In this document: piece after piece, positions 1-8,866 of the stretch
Layout: each line of letters begins with the position of its first letter
Position numbering within the stretch: position 1 is the first letter of the stretch
NCBI RefSeq assembly: GCF_900167535.1
Contig: NZ_FUYE01000018.1
Coordinates: forward strand, 62,001 to 126,000
Length of the DNA stretch: 64,000 nucleotides
From: Prosthecobacter debontii
Lineage (GTDB): Bacteria > Verrucomicrobiota > Verrucomicrobiia > Verrucomicrobiales > Verrucomicrobiaceae
Direction of reading: 5' to 3'
Position numbers and translations under genes: made by a program
Notes under the pieces: model-generated
Seen by the model: only the letters and a program-made list of their open reading frames with translations
Databases searched by the model: none
What the model was told of the DNA's origin: nothing

Positions 1-780
1 CTCCCTCACCGTGTGCGTCTCCTGTGTGGCGCAGACATAGTCGCTGGGTTGATCCTGCTGGAGCATGCGCCACATCATCTCGGTGTATTCGGGGGCGTAA
101 CCCCAATCACGCTGGGCACTGAGATTGCCCAACTCCAAGGGTGTTTGGAGTCCCTCGCGGATGCGACCTGCCGCGCGGGTGATCTTGCGGGTGACGAAGG
201 TCTCGCCACGGCGGGGGGATTCGTGATTGAACAAGATGCCGTTGCTGGCATGCAGGCCGTAGGACTCGCGGTAGTTTACCACGATCCAGTAGCCGTAGAG
301 CTTGGCCACACCGTAGGGCGAGCGCGGGTAAAACGGAGTCTTCTCCGTCTGCGGTACTTCTTGGACCAAGCCATAGAGCTCACTGGTGGAGGCTTGATAA
401 AAACGAGCACGCTTTTCCAGACCCACTTCCTTGATGGAATCCAGAAAGCGCAGGGTGCCTAGGCCATCCACTTCGGCGGTGTATTCCGGCACTTCAAAGG
501 AAACCTTGACGTGACTCTGTGCGGCGAGGTTGTATATTTCGTTAGGCCCAATCTTTTCCAGGAGACGGTTCAGGTTGCTGGAGTCTGTGAGATCGCCGTG
601 ATGAAGGAACAGGCGCTGATTGTAGATCTCTGGATCGTTAAAAAGATGCTCGATGCGCTGCGTGTTGAAGTTCGATGCACGACGGATCATGCCATGCACC
701 GTGTAACCTTTCGCGAGAAGTTGCTCGGCAAGGTAAGAGCCATCCTGGCCTGTGATTCCGGTAATGAGAGCGATGGGCAT
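1..780 (-). CDS. gmd: GDP-mannose 4,6-dehydratase (partial, C-terminus outside window)
   Basis: This short-chain dehydrogenase (extended SDR) converts GDP-mannose to GDP-4-keto-6-deoxymannose, the first step to GDP-fucose, GDP-rhamnose and related sugars. Read from the ATG at 780, the protein begins [20 protein letters not shown], the NADP-binding loop of Gmd. It continues with the Gmd signatures [31 protein letters not shown] and the catalytic YGVAK. About 260 of the usual 340-350 residues are present; the frame is open to base 1, so the C-terminus lies upstream. It is the last of three minus-strand nucleotide-sugar genes (UXS, Ugd, Gmd), 84 bases after ugd. The assignment to Gmd is strong; the final sugar cannot be told from here. 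Confidence 0.93.
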   Translation of the reverse strand, partial: MPIALITGITGQDGSYLAEQLLAKGYTVHGMIRRASNFNTQRIEHLFNDPEIYNQRLFLHHGDLTDSSNLNRLLEKIGPNEIYNLAAQSHVKVSFEVPEYTAEVDGLGTLRFLDSIKEVGLEKRARFYQASTSELYGLVQEVPQTEKTPFYPRSPYGVAKLYGYWIVVNYRESYGLHASNGILFNHESPRRGETFVTRKITRAAGRIREGLQTPLELGNLSAQRDWGYAPEYTEMMWRMLQQDQPSDYVCATQETHTVRE

Positions 781-864
781 GGGGCGGATAGTGATCAGTC
801 TTCAGTAAACAGTATTCAGGATGGAGCGGTCAAGATGCAGCACTCACTGGGAACTGTTTACGGC

Positions 865-2238
865 TCAATTCTTCTCCGGCAGCGGTTTGCCGATGGCATA
901 GACCTTGAAGCCAATGGCTTCCAGCTTCGCCCGATCCAGGATGTTGCGGCCGTCGAAGATCCAGGCTGGCTTGAGCATGTGCTGGTAAATCTTTTCGAAG
1001 TCGAGCTGCTTGTAGGCGTCCCATTCGGTGAGGATGAGCAGGGCATGGGCTCCAGCCGCAGCTTCTTCAGCGGTGGCGGGGAAGCTTACACGGGAGTCAT
1101 TGGTGGCGAGTTCGAGATCCTTGCGGATTTGTTCGGGCTTCACCTTGGGATCGTGAATGGCCAGATTGGCGCGTTCTTCCAGCAGATCCTTACACACATA
1201 GATGGAGGCGGACTCGCGGGTATCGTTGGTGTCCTTTTTGAAGGCGAATCCGAGCACAGCGATGCGCTTGCCCGTGACGGTGTTGAAGAGAGTGCGCAGG
1301 ACTTTCTCGGAGAAGCGGCGCTTTTGCCAGTCATTCATCTGCACGACGTGCTGCCAATACGCGGCGACCTCAGGCAGACCGAAGTGACCACAGAGATAGA
1401 CGAGATTGAGCACGTCTTTCTGGAAGCAGGAGCCGCCAAAGCCCACCGAAGCTTTGAGGAACTTCGGTCCGATGCGGCTATCGGTGCCGATGGCGCGGGC
1501 GACTTCATCCACATCGGCACCGGTGGTTTCGCACAGGGCGGAGATGCTGTTGATGGACGAGATGCGCTGGGCCAGGAAGGCATTGGCCACCAGCTTGGAG
1601 AGTTCGGAGGACCAGAGATTGGTGGTGAGGATGCGTTCACGGGGCACCCAGTGGGCATAGACGCTAACCAACGATTCGACGGCAGTCTGTCCCTCGGGGG
1701 TCGTTTCTCCACCGATGAGGATGCGATCCGGAGCCGTGAGGTCAGCCACGGCGGTGCCCTCGGCGAGGAACTCGGGATTCGACAGTACCTGATGTTTCAG
1801 TCCCTTGCCGTTGGAGGCCAGGATGGTCTTGATGGCCTCCGCAGTGCGCACCGGGATGGTGCTCTTTTCGACGATGATCTTCGGCTCGGTGACGACTTCG
1901 GCAATGGTGCGCGCGACGGCTTCGATGTATCGTAAATCTGCGGCTTTTTCCGCCCCCATACCAAAGGTCTTGGTCGGTGTATTGACACTGACGAAAATGA
2001 TATCCGCACTGCGGATGGTGTCCTCGACAGCTGTGGAGAAAAACAGATTTCGCCCACGTGCGGAGCGCACGACGTCATCGAGGCCCGGTTCATACACGGG
2101 TAGTTCATCCGAGTTCCAGGCGGCGATGCGATCCGCATTCAGATCCACCACCTCCACCCGGATGTCCGGGCACTTGGAGGCGATCATCGCCATGGTAGGA
2201 CCGCCGACATAACCGGCACCGATACAACAAATTTTCAT
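865..2238 (-). CDS. ugd: UDP-glucose 6-dehydrogenase (animal/plant-like type)
   Basis: It oxidises UDP-glucose to UDP-glucuronate with two NAD+, supplying the next enzyme of the cluster. The 457-residue protein starts [20 protein letters not shown]; the GGPT version of the NAD loop and the length resemble eukaryotic UGDH more than the short E. coli enzyme. The catalytic cysteine is about residue 271 in [21 protein letters not shown] and an [11 protein letters not shown] motif in the C-terminal domain complete the family pattern. The frame stays open upstream to 2307, which would overlap the UXS gene. I prefer the ATG at 2238 because the Rossmann fold begins there. It lies 65 bases downstream of the UDP-xylose synthase gene, consistent with one operon. 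Confidence 0.95.
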   Translation of the reverse strand: MKICCIGAGYVGGPTMAMIASKCPDIRVEVVDLNADRIAAWNSDELPVYEPGLDDVVRSARGRNLFFSTAVEDTIRSADIIFVSVNTPTKTFGMGAEKAADLRYIEAVARTIAEVVTEPKIIVEKSTIPVRTAEAIKTILASNGKGLKHQVLSNPEFLAEGTAVADLTAPDRILIGGETTPEGQTAVESLVSVYAHWVPRERILTTNLWSSELSKLVANAFLAQRISSINSISALCETTGADVDEVARAIGTDSRIGPKFLKASVGFGGSCFQKDVLNLVYLCGHFGLPEVAAYWQHVVQMNDWQKRRFSEKVLRTLFNTVTGKRIAVLGFAFKKDTNDTRESASIYVCKDLLEERANLAIHDPKVKPEQIRKDLELATNDSRVSFPATAEEAAAGAHALLILTEWDAYKQLDFEKIYQHMLKPAWIFDGRNILDRAKLEAIGFKVYAIGKPLPEKN

Positions 2239-2303
2239 AAAGTTAGTTAGTGTTTGGGCGAAAATTCCGCTTTCCACTTTCCCCATTTCGGCTTTGCCAG
2301 AAA

Positions 2304-3233
2304 TCACCCCACGATGGTCCTGAAGTAGGCAATCGTCTTTTCCAACCCCTCTTCTAGAGTCACTTTGGGTTCCCAGCCGAGTTGGCTTTTGGCCAGGGTG
2401 ATGTCGGGTTGGCGTTGTTTCGGATCGTCTGAGGGAAGGGGATGGAAGGTGATTTTGGAGGGGCCACCGACTTTCTTGAGGACCAACTCTGCCAGTTGGA
2501 GCATGGTGAATTCACCGGGATTGCCGATGTTGATGGGGCCGGTGATGCCGGTGGTTTCCATCAGGCGAATGAAACCCTCGATCAGGTCATCCACATAGCA
2601 GAAGCTACGCGTCTGGCTGCCATCGCCATAGATGGTGATGTTTTGACCGCGCAGGGCCTGGACGATGAAGTTGGAAACCACACGTCCGTCATCGGGCAGC
2701 ATGCGTGGGCCGTAGGTGTTGAAGATACGCACCACACGGATATCCACGCCATTCTGGCGGTGATAGTCAAAGAACAGCGTCTCCGCTACGCGCTTGCCTT
2801 CATCGTAGCAGGAGCGGATGCCAATGGGGTTCACATGGCCCCAGTAGCTCTCGGGTTGAGGATGCACTTCGGGGTCACCATAGACCTCGGAGGTGGAGGC
2901 CTGGAAAACTCGTGCGCGGGTGCGTTTGGCCAAGCCGAGGACATTGATCGCTCCCATGACCGACGTTTTGATCGTCTTGATGGCATTGTATTGGTAATGC
3001 GGCGGCGAGGCTGGGCAGGCCAGGTTGTAGATGCGGTCCACCTCGGCCTTGAACGGATCGATTACGTCATGGCGGAAGAGTTCAAACTGCGGGTTACCAA
3101 GCAGATGCGCGATGTTGGCTTTTCGACCCGTGAAAAAGTTATCCATGCAAAGGACATCATGGCCTTCGTTCAGGAGTCTTTCGCAGAGATGGGAGCCGAG
3201 AAATCCGGCACCGCCGGTGATCAGGATGCGCAT
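2304..3233 (-). CDS. UDP-glucuronate decarboxylase (UDP-xylose synthase)
   Basis: This extended SDR enzyme decarboxylates UDP-glucuronate to UDP-xylose. The 309-residue protein has the [13 protein letters not shown] loop at residues 6-15, [12 protein letters not shown] (highly typical of UXS), the [10 protein letters not shown] segment and the catalytic Tyr143/Lys147 pair in [18 protein letters not shown] and the SFCYVDDL segment complete the family pattern. Its substrate is the product of the next gene (ugd), so order and chemistry agree. It is the first gene of the minus-strand cluster UXS-ugd-gmd. The presence of UXS implies that a surface glycan contains xylose or a UDP-4-keto-pentose-derived sugar; that is inference. 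Confidence 0.94.
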   Translation of the reverse strand: MRILITGGAGFLGSHLCERLLNEGHDVLCMDNFFTGRKANIAHLLGNPQFELFRHDVIDPFKAEVDRIYNLACPASPPHYQYNAIKTIKTSVMGAINVLGLAKRTRARVFQASTSEVYGDPEVHPQPESYWGHVNPIGIRSCYDEGKRVAETLFFDYHRQNGVDIRVVRIFNTYGPRMLPDDGRVVSNFIVQALRGQNITIYGDGSQTRSFCYVDDLIEGFIRLMETTGITGPINIGNPGEFTMLQLAELVLKKVGGPSKITFHPLPSDDPKQRQPDITLAKSQLGWEPKVTLEEGLEKTIAYFRTIVG

Positions 3234-3538
3234 GGACTATTGCTAGGCATGATTCGCCGTCGCGTCCAGTGGACAGAATGGCATATCCATTTTCCTTGCC
3301 TTGGTTGGAGGCCCGACCTGAGTGTTGATCTTTTTTACTGTCGAGGACAGGGCTGCGCGTTCGAGTTGATCTTGATGGAGGCCTTTTAAAATAGACAACT
3401 CGGCACTGGAGGGTATTCGACTGTGGATACTTTGTTGCATATCCAGTGCGTCATTTTTGACTCGTCAAGATCTTCTTCCGAAGTCATGATAGGCATTTGT
3501 GGCTGGTGTGGTAGAGTCAAGGAAATCGACCCCAAGCC
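3234..3538. other. Intergenic region between divergent genes
   Basis: About 305 bases separate the minus-strand nucleotide-sugar operon from the plus-strand NTF2-like gene. It should hold both promoters. I see no convincing paired -35/-10 elements, RNA gene or conserved small reading frame. Confidence 0.5.
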
Positions 3539-3943
3539 ATGATCTCTTCTTTACGCAAAGACATCGTCCGGGCCTATGTCGAGGCCTTCAATCGCGGCGA
3601 CATTGACGCCGTGTGCCGCTGCTTCGCTCCCGATGCGCTCATTCACGGCGTGTTAGGCGGGGGAGACCTCGCCAAAGTCCGGCCCATCTGGGAACAACTG
3701 GTGGCCAGCTTCGCCCTGAGCCTCACGCTCGAGTCCATCATTGAGGAAGGTCCCCTCGTCGCTGTGCGCTACACGGAGCGCGGTCAATTCATCGGCGCCT
3801 TTCGTGGCATCGCACCCACCAGCAAACCCTATGAAGTGGTGGCCATGGAGTGGTTTGAGATCCCCGACTCCCGCATCACCCGCCGCTGGGGAGCCCGTGA
3901 CTCGGCCAGTATTTTTAAGCAGATGGAGTTGGTTGTGAATTGA
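3539..3943 (+). CDS. SnoaL/NTF2-like domain protein
   Basis: A 134-residue single-domain protein with the SnoaL-like (NTF2 fold) pattern. The N-terminal helix VRAYVEAFNRGDIDAVCRCF is followed by a strand with DALIHG. A central segment reads VRYTERGQFIGAF, and the C-terminal half contains YEVVAMEWFEI, then a segment with arginines. SnoaL relatives include ester cyclases and small-molecule isomerases, but most are uncharacterised. No signal peptide is visible, so it is probably cytoplasmic. It stands alone, followed by unrelated secreted proteins, so context gives no substrate. The fold call is fairly secure; the function is unknown. Confidence 0.75.
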   Translation: MISSLRKDIVRAYVEAFNRGDIDAVCRCFAPDALIHGVLGGGDLAKVRPIWEQLVASFALSLTLESIIEEGPLVAVRYTERGQFIGAFRGIAPTSKPYEVVAMEWFEIPDSRITRRWGARDSASIFKQMELVVN

Positions 3944-4028
3944 GACGTGGGTGGGAACGTCTCCTTCGTTGGTCAGTCATCCTCTTAAATCTCACATCCA
4001 ACGCGTGAAGAACCTTTCTCGTCGAACC

Positions 4029-4433
4029 ATGAAGAAGCTCTTGATCCTCGCTCTCTTGCCAGTCTTCACGAGTGCGCTGCCAGCGTGGGGAGAACCTCCC
4101 AAAACAGAACATAAAGATTGGGAAAAAGCGTGCGGTGGCAGCCAAATCACGATCACCCGTGTCGGTGATCACATGGTCACCCTTGAGGCCTTTGCGGAGC
4201 ATTTTGCAGAGGGTAGACAGTGGCAATGTCATTTCCAGGATGGGCAGATCATTTCGGCCGCCTATCGCCATTTCATCGTCACTCGCAAGAACGCAGGAGA
4301 TGCAGGTGAGTTCACCACGGAGCAGATCGAAGACCGGGTCGAGGTTTTCCACTTTCCCGATCATGATTTCACTCAGTTAGACCCTGCGCTGAAGAAGGAT
4401 TTATCCGAACTCCTCGCCCTTGCCCAAAGCTAA
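4029..4433 (+). CDS. Small secreted hypothetical protein
   Basis: I do not recognise the family. From the ATG at 4029 the 134-residue product begins MKKLLILALLPVFTSALPAW, a clear Sec signal peptide with probable cleavage near residue 21. The frame extends upstream to 3951, but that extension lacks coding character and would bury the signal peptide. The mature part is polar, has one cysteine near the N-terminus (EKACGGS) and one in WQCHF, and ends in a charged helix (DPALKKDLSELLALAQ). The two cysteines could form a disulfide after export. It precedes another exported hypothetical gene by 47 bases, and the two may be co-transcribed. Confidence 0.7.
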   Translation: MKKLLILALLPVFTSALPAWGEPPKTEHKDWEKACGGSQITITRVGDHMVTLEAFAEHFAEGRQWQCHFQDGQIISAAYRHFIVTRKNAGDAGEFTTEQIEDRVEVFHFPDHDFTQLDPALKKDLSELLALAQS

Positions 4434-4480
4434 GCCAACTCAGTCGGCGAACCACTTTAAAGTTAGGCCTTTCCTCTTTC

Positions 4481-5026
4481 ATGAAGAAATCACTCCTCCT
4501 CTCTTTCCTTCTAACCCTCAGCGCTTGTTCCTTTACCTTCGCGGGTGAGTCTGGGTTGACGGTGACGTATCAACCACTGGATGGCCTCGCCTCCGGGACC
4601 ATCCATATTGCTCAAGTCACCTGCCATGATTGGTATCGCCTCGGAGGAGGGGCCACTCAGATCCCCCTCATTTCGGCACCGAATGTGCCCCCGACAAACA
4701 ACCCCAAGGAAGCCACGCAGGATCTCAATCTAGCATCCCTGTCCGGCCTGAAATTTCGGACCAGCGATCTCGGTGGTTCTTCCATCACCGCTCATTCTGT
4801 CACTCTGGATGCGACCCATTTCAAGGTCCCGCCGAATGCAGGTCACCCACGAGAAGACCTCGTGCGCGCCAGCCTGGAATGCCTGCGCCTGTGCCTACCT
4901 GAAAAGCTCCAGCAAACACCGCTCACTCTGGAATGTCGTGAGGCCGATCAGCCGTGGCTGAGCCAGATCGTGGCCGACTTCAATTCCAAGGATCGGGCGA
5001 AGGTGTTTTTTACTCCGGCTGAGTGA
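4481..5026 (+). CDS. Exported hypothetical protein, possible lipoprotein
   Basis: This 181-residue protein of unknown family starts MKKSLLLSFLLTLSACSFTF. LTLSAC fits a lipobox with Cys16, so it may be lipid-anchored; cleavage after FAG by signal peptidase I is the alternative. The mature region contains several cysteines (TCHDWYR, LECLRLCLPEK, LECREADQP) spaced in a way that suggests disulfides. It contains a hydrophilic PPTNNPKEATQDLN loop. It follows a second small secreted protein with a 47-base gap and precedes an unrelated 228-residue orphan. No function can be proposed from sequence. Confidence 0.65.
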   Translation: MKKSLLLSFLLTLSACSFTFAGESGLTVTYQPLDGLASGTIHIAQVTCHDWYRLGGGATQIPLISAPNVPPTNNPKEATQDLNLASLSGLKFRTSDLGGSSITAHSVTLDATHFKVPPNAGHPREDLVRASLECLRLCLPEKLQQTPLTLECREADQPWLSQIVADFNSKDRAKVFFTPAE

Positions 5027-5103
5027 TGGATGGCTTAATAAGGTATGCTTCTGGAAAGACAAAGTTAGCCTTTAGAAAACATAACTAGAGTCCCTCAACG
5101 AAT

Positions 5104-5790
5104 ATGAGACTGTCTCAACCTAAAGATGCGGCGGCGGAATTTCAGGCGATGTTCGAGATTACTCTTCGCAACCTACATCCTGACTATAAGCGAAATAAAG
5201 TCGTTCGAGGTATCCGAACCGAGTATGTTCGCGAAGTCGCTCTTGGAGTATATGCGTCTCACAATGTTCTCTGCCTGAAAGGGCGGTATTATCATGGCTT
5301 TTGCATCACGCTGCATCTGGAACTGCCCAATCCTTATCTGCATAGTCCTTTTACAGTCGGCGGTAGACTCGATCATAACCAGTCCGTGAACAGGGCAATC
5401 CAGAGAGATCTAGAGCGTCACATGATTTTAAGTGACTCGCACCAATTTCGGAAAGGCAGCGAGCGCATCATCACAAGATGCACCACTGAAGCTGAAGCGC
5501 TCTTACTGCCACATTACCTTTCCACCTTCGAACGATCCAGAAACGCGCTGCTCGCCTTGGCTGAGTGTGTGGTTGGGGATACACCCATCATCGCGGATCG
5601 AGAAGCCATCAAAGGCTATGGTGCAACCCTGGCTGATTGGGATTGTGATATGCTCCGGTTCTCCGAACTCTTCCAAAAGAATCACCAAGAGTCGCTGCCG
5701 TTTTTGATGGCCATCCTTGGGTCCAAGCCCGAATTATTTCAGCGACTACGGGAGAATGGGAGGCTTGATCCGTCCAACCTCCAAAGTTGA
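5104..5790 (+). CDS. Hypothetical protein, 228 residues
   Basis: I do not recognise this protein. It is soluble with no signal peptide or membrane segment. It has a mixed alpha/beta N-terminal half (VLCLKGRYYHGFCITLHLEL) and a helical C-terminal half (SRNALLALAECVVGD, FSELFQKNHQESLPFLMAIL). Its codon use is less GC-rich at third positions than in neighbouring housekeeping genes, which hints at a laterally acquired or fast-evolving orphan; this is a visual impression. It lies between small exported proteins and a minus-strand tRNA. The reading frame is long and uninterrupted and has no competing frame, so I consider it real. Confidence 0.6.
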   Translation: MRLSQPKDAAAEFQAMFEITLRNLHPDYKRNKVVRGIRTEYVREVALGVYASHNVLCLKGRYYHGFCITLHLELPNPYLHSPFTVGGRLDHNQSVNRAIQRDLERHMILSDSHQFRKGSERIITRCTTEAEALLLPHYLSTFERSRNALLALAECVVGDTPIIADREAIKGYGATLADWDCDMLRFSELFQKNHQESLPFLMAILGSKPELFQRLRENGRLDPSNLQS

Positions 5791-5854
5791 CCATGTGATC
5801 AGCCTTACCCAAGCACTCAAGTGCCACCCACTAAACCAATAAAGCCTAAAAGAG

Positions 5855-5926
5855 TGCGCTCGCCAGGAATCGAACCTGGATATGCGGCTTCGGAGACCAC
5901 CATTCTATCCGTTGAACTACGAGCGC
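5855..5926 (-). tRNA. tRNA-Arg (anticodon CCG)
   Basis: On the minus strand a complete cloverleaf can be drawn. The acceptor is GCGCTCG paired with CGAGCGC, the D arm is GTTC/GAAT, and the anticodon stem is GTGGT/GCCGC around loop CTCCGAA. The T arm is CCAGG-TTCGATT-CCTGG. The anticodon CCG reads the arginine codon CGG. The discriminator is A, and CCA is not encoded in the DNA. Confidence 0.93.
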
Positions 5927-6052
5927 GTTCGGGTTTGAGAACCCTATGTCTCGCATGGGCAGGCCGTGCGGGCAAGTGCAAAGTGGCGGAGGGCCGGGTG
6001 AGAAGCGGTTTCCGGGCTGGCGAAAGCTGTGGGCTGCGGTAAGGTGAGCCGA

Positions 6053-7174
6053 ATGCCCCTTTCCCTCCATGACCTGACCTTTGACGAGCTGGGCCGCTTG
6101 CTGGCGGACGATGGGCTGCGTCCGGTGCATGCGGGCACGCTTTGGAATGCGCTGTATTTCCGTGCTGAAACGGATCTGCTGGCACGGGCGGAGCGGGAGG
6201 ACTGGGTGCCGCCGCTGCGGCGCTGGCTGGCGGAGAAAACCGGGCCGGGGGGTGAATACTTCATCGATCATCTGGCCATCTCATCCCACATCCCGAGCGG
6301 GGATGGCCTGACTCAGAAATACCTGCTGCGTCTCCAGGATGGGCAGGAGATCGAGACCGTCATCATGGGCTACCCAGGGCGCTACACGGTGTGCGTGAGC
6401 ACGCAGGCGGGCTGTGCCATGGGCTGTGTGTTTTGTGCCACCGGGCAAATGGGCTTCGTGCGGCATCTACGGCCCGGGGAGATCGTCGGTCAGGTGCTGC
6501 ATGCGCAGCGCGTGCTGCGGGCGAAAGGGGAGCGACTGCGCAACATCGTGCTCATGGGCATGGGTGAGCCACTGCATAACTATGAGCAGGTCATGAAAGC
6601 TCTGGGCATGATCAGTGACACCCGAGGCTGTAACATCGGCCCGAGCAAGATCAGCGTGAGCACCGTAGGGGTGGTGCCGGGCATCCTGCGTCTGGCTGAG
6701 GAAGGTCGCCCCTACAATCTCGCCATCAGCCTGCATGGCAGCACGGCGGAGGAACGTGCAGCGCTGATCCCGGCAAACCAACGCTGGCCGCTGAGCGATC
6801 TCATCGCCGCCTGTCACACCTATGGGGAGAAGACCGGGCGCAAGATCTTCTTTGCCTGGACGCTCATCGCGGGAGTGAATGATACCCCGGCCCATGCGCA
6901 GCGCGTGGCGGCTCTGCTCCAGGGGCTGAAGGCGCATGTGAATCTGATCCCGCTGAATGAGACCGCAGGCTTTGCCGGTCGTGAAAGTGCGGAGACAGCA
7001 GCCAATGAATTTCACGCCATCATCCAGAGTGCGGGCATCCCCTGCACCATTCGCCAGCGCCGCGGCATTGATGTCGCAGCAGGTTGTGGCCAGCTCAAGG
7101 CGGAAAAGACGAAGAAACGGCGCGAGGCAGCCCTGCCGGTGACAGCTCCCGTAGGTTTGCATTTGAAAGCCTGA
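6053..7174 (+). CDS. rlmN: Dual-specificity 23S/tRNA adenine C2-methyltransferase RlmN
   Basis: This radical-SAM enzyme methylates C2 of A2503 in 23S rRNA and A37 in some tRNAs. The 373-residue protein has the CxxxCxxC iron-sulfur motif at about residues 121-128 (CAMGCVFCATGQMG). GEP follows in NIVLMGMGEPLHNYEQ, and the second catalytic cysteine, about residue 345, is in RRGIDVAAGCGQL. The basic C-terminal tail is typical. I choose the ATG at 6053 because AAGGTGAG sits just upstream; a GTG at 6029 in the same frame is less likely. It is a single gene, divergent from the tRNA-Arg gene, facing a minus-strand heme-related gene. Confidence 0.95.
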   Translation: MPLSLHDLTFDELGRLLADDGLRPVHAGTLWNALYFRAETDLLARAEREDWVPPLRRWLAEKTGPGGEYFIDHLAISSHIPSGDGLTQKYLLRLQDGQEIETVIMGYPGRYTVCVSTQAGCAMGCVFCATGQMGFVRHLRPGEIVGQVLHAQRVLRAKGERLRNIVLMGMGEPLHNYEQVMKALGMISDTRGCNIGPSKISVSTVGVVPGILRLAEEGRPYNLAISLHGSTAEERAALIPANQRWPLSDLIAACHTYGEKTGRKIFFAWTLIAGVNDTPAHAQRVAALLQGLKAHVNLIPLNETAGFAGRESAETAANEFHAIIQSAGIPCTIRQRRGIDVAAGCGQLKAEKTKKRREAALPVTAPVGLHLKA

Positions 7175-7214
7175 CTTCCTCGAGAGTGCTATCGATTCAC
7201 ACGGGCTCAGAAAC

Positions 7215-8222
7215 CTAGTCAAGGCCGCCCTTTAACAGATCCTTCCACTGTTCTCGTTGCCAAGGCCCGGCTTCGGAGCGGAGACCGATGCCTCCGCAGA
7301 AGTCTCGGTGAGCGTTGTAGAACTCGATGCAGAGGGCCTCCTCAGATCCGACCTGGAATCGCGTGGCCCATGCTTGACCACGGTGGACGCAGCCGCGGAG
7401 GGTGAGCTGGGAGGCCTCTCCAAAGAAAGTGGTGCCGCAGCGGCAGTCCCCCCAGTGCGTGGGGTAAAAGCCTGTGGGAAGAAAGACCGCTTCGTTACGC
7501 ACCGCACCGCCCAGCGGCACCTGAGCGAGCGTCATATTTTGTAGCGCCTGCCGCACCACCCTGCGCGGCAGACGCCAGGCCAGATCCTGCCCCGCCATCT
7601 CCAGCGCAGAAAGGCGGGAGACGCCCTCCAGTCCGGGAAACGCAGAGTCGGGCAGGCTTCGCGAGAGGCCGTTCCAGAGATTCCGCACATTCCCCTGGGC
7701 AGGGGATGGCATCTCTGTTCGTGCTTCGGATTTCTGGCCAAAGTCGAGGGTCCGACGCCCGCTGGCATGGCGGGAGACGAGGTCTTCATAGGCCTCATGG
7801 TCGGACCAATTGGTGACGAGGATCTTCAGGCATCCCTCGCCATGCCGGTCAAAAAATTGAAAGCTGGCGACCTGTTGATCACCGACATTTTCCACCACCG
7901 CCATGGCTCCACCGAAGGCGGCAGGGCGGATCTCAGATCCTGTTTCCAAGCAGATCCATTCATCCGTGCCCGGATAGGATTGGAAGACCGGTTTTTCCCA
8001 GGCGGAAGCCATGCTGATCGGCCCCCGTGACGCAGTGACCATCACGAGGCCCAGGTTGCGCAGGTTCTTGAAAAACTTGTCCCAACGGCCGTCCAGGTGA
8101 ATCGCCATCGCCGCGCCATCATCCGCATCAAAGCAGCTCTCGGGCTTCACCCGTCGCAGGTCAAACGTGTGCGCGGGGAAGCTGTAAGCGATACGGGGGC
8201 TATGACGTGAGGCGGAGTCCAT
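7215..8222 (-). CDS. HemS/HmuS-like hemin-degrading factor family protein
   Basis: This 335-residue soluble protein appears to have the two-lobed layout of HemS/ChuS/HmuS heme-handling proteins. The first lobe has LGLVMVTASRGP, then ASFQFFDRHGEGCLKI, close to the family's LQFFDxxGDAVHKI segment. The second lobe has VRNEAVF, FGEASQLTLR and CIEFYNAHRDFCGGIGL, which mirror the second repeat and its C-terminal strand. HemS relatives bind heme in the cytosol and pass on or degrade it. It lies 41 bases after a flavodoxin gene on the same strand; a flavodoxin is a plausible electron donor. The similarity is by pattern only, and the heme ligands could not be assigned. Confidence 0.6.
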   Translation of the reverse strand: MDSASRHSPRIAYSFPAHTFDLRRVKPESCFDADDGAAMAIHLDGRWDKFFKNLRNLGLVMVTASRGPISMASAWEKPVFQSYPGTDEWICLETGSEIRPAAFGGAMAVVENVGDQQVASFQFFDRHGEGCLKILVTNWSDHEAYEDLVSRHASGRRTLDFGQKSEARTEMPSPAQGNVRNLWNGLSRSLPDSAFPGLEGVSRLSALEMAGQDLAWRLPRRVVRQALQNMTLAQVPLGGAVRNEAVFLPTGFYPTHWGDCRCGTTFFGEASQLTLRGCVHRGQAWATRFQVGSEEALCIEFYNAHRDFCGGIGLRSEAGPWQREQWKDLLKGGLD

Positions 8223-8263
8223 AGACAGACGGTGTTGGGGAAAGGACGAGAACGAATCTAATG

Positions 8264-8749
8264 TTAGGCGGCGAGGAGTCTCTTTTGAGCGAGAGTGGCG
8301 AAGACTCCTTCGATCCAGGCATCACAGGGCTCGTCATAGTCGATGTCGCAGTCCACACGGATGTGGAAGCGAGTGGCCCCGAGGGTTTCCAACGCTTCAT
8401 CATAATCTTTGCCACACTGACAGAAGCGGTCATAGCAGGAGTCACCAAGCGCGAGCACGGAGTAGCGCAGATGCTCCAGGCGCTGGGTGGGGCGATTCAC
8501 CACCTGCGCATAAAAATTCTCCGTGCCATCGGGAGGATCGCCATCGCCGTAAGTGCTGGTGATGATCAGGGCGGTATCGAATTGCTTCAAGACATCCGCA
8601 GCACAGTCCGCCATGTTCTCCAGCACAGGATCGTAACCCCGTTGGCGGGCGACGCTGGCGGCTTTTTCCGCGCAGGATTCCGAGTTTCCCGAGAAGGTGC
8701 CGAAGAGGATGAGAAGAGGCTTAGACATGGCTTGCTGAGACGTGACCAT
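8264..8749 (-). CDS. Flavodoxin-like electron-transfer protein
   Basis: An FMN-binding flavodoxin domain of about 161 residues. The phosphate loop is GTFSGNSE, the second flavin loop is TSTYGDGDPPD, and the third is LGDSCYDRFCQCGKDYD. The last resembles the flavodoxin domains of sulfite reductase and cytochrome P450 reductase and the MioC protein. I use the ATG at 8749, which has AAGGCGG a few bases upstream. The ATG at 8728 (MSKPLLILFG) is also possible, and the frame is open back to 8791. It is transcribed into the HemS-like gene, suggesting that it supplies electrons for heme reduction or degradation; that coupling is inference. Confidence 0.88.
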   Translation of the reverse strand: MVTSQQAMSKPLLILFGTFSGNSESCAEKAASVARQRGYDPVLENMADCAADVLKQFDTALIITSTYGDGDPPDGTENFYAQVVNRPTQRLEHLRYSVLALGDSCYDRFCQCGKDYDEALETLGATRFHIRVDCDIDYDEPCDAWIEGVFATLAQKRLLAA

Positions 8750-8866
8750 GATTCCGCCTTTCCCATCCTGCTGCTGCCGCTGGATTGTCATGAGTTGTAG
8801 AGGAAATGACTCGCCTCTTTTGCAATGAATCGGCCCTGAGAGTCGTAAAAATCAGGTCGTCTGCGC

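Noticed and set aside
511-1935. A 474-codon frame opposite ugd/gmd
   Set aside because: Both minus-strand genes are recognisable enzymes; this frame shows no motif and is a codon-bias shadow.
8750-8866. Possible Fur box upstream of the flavodoxin/HemS-like pair
   Set aside because: No GATAATGAT-like inverted repeat could be found, so iron regulation is not claimed.
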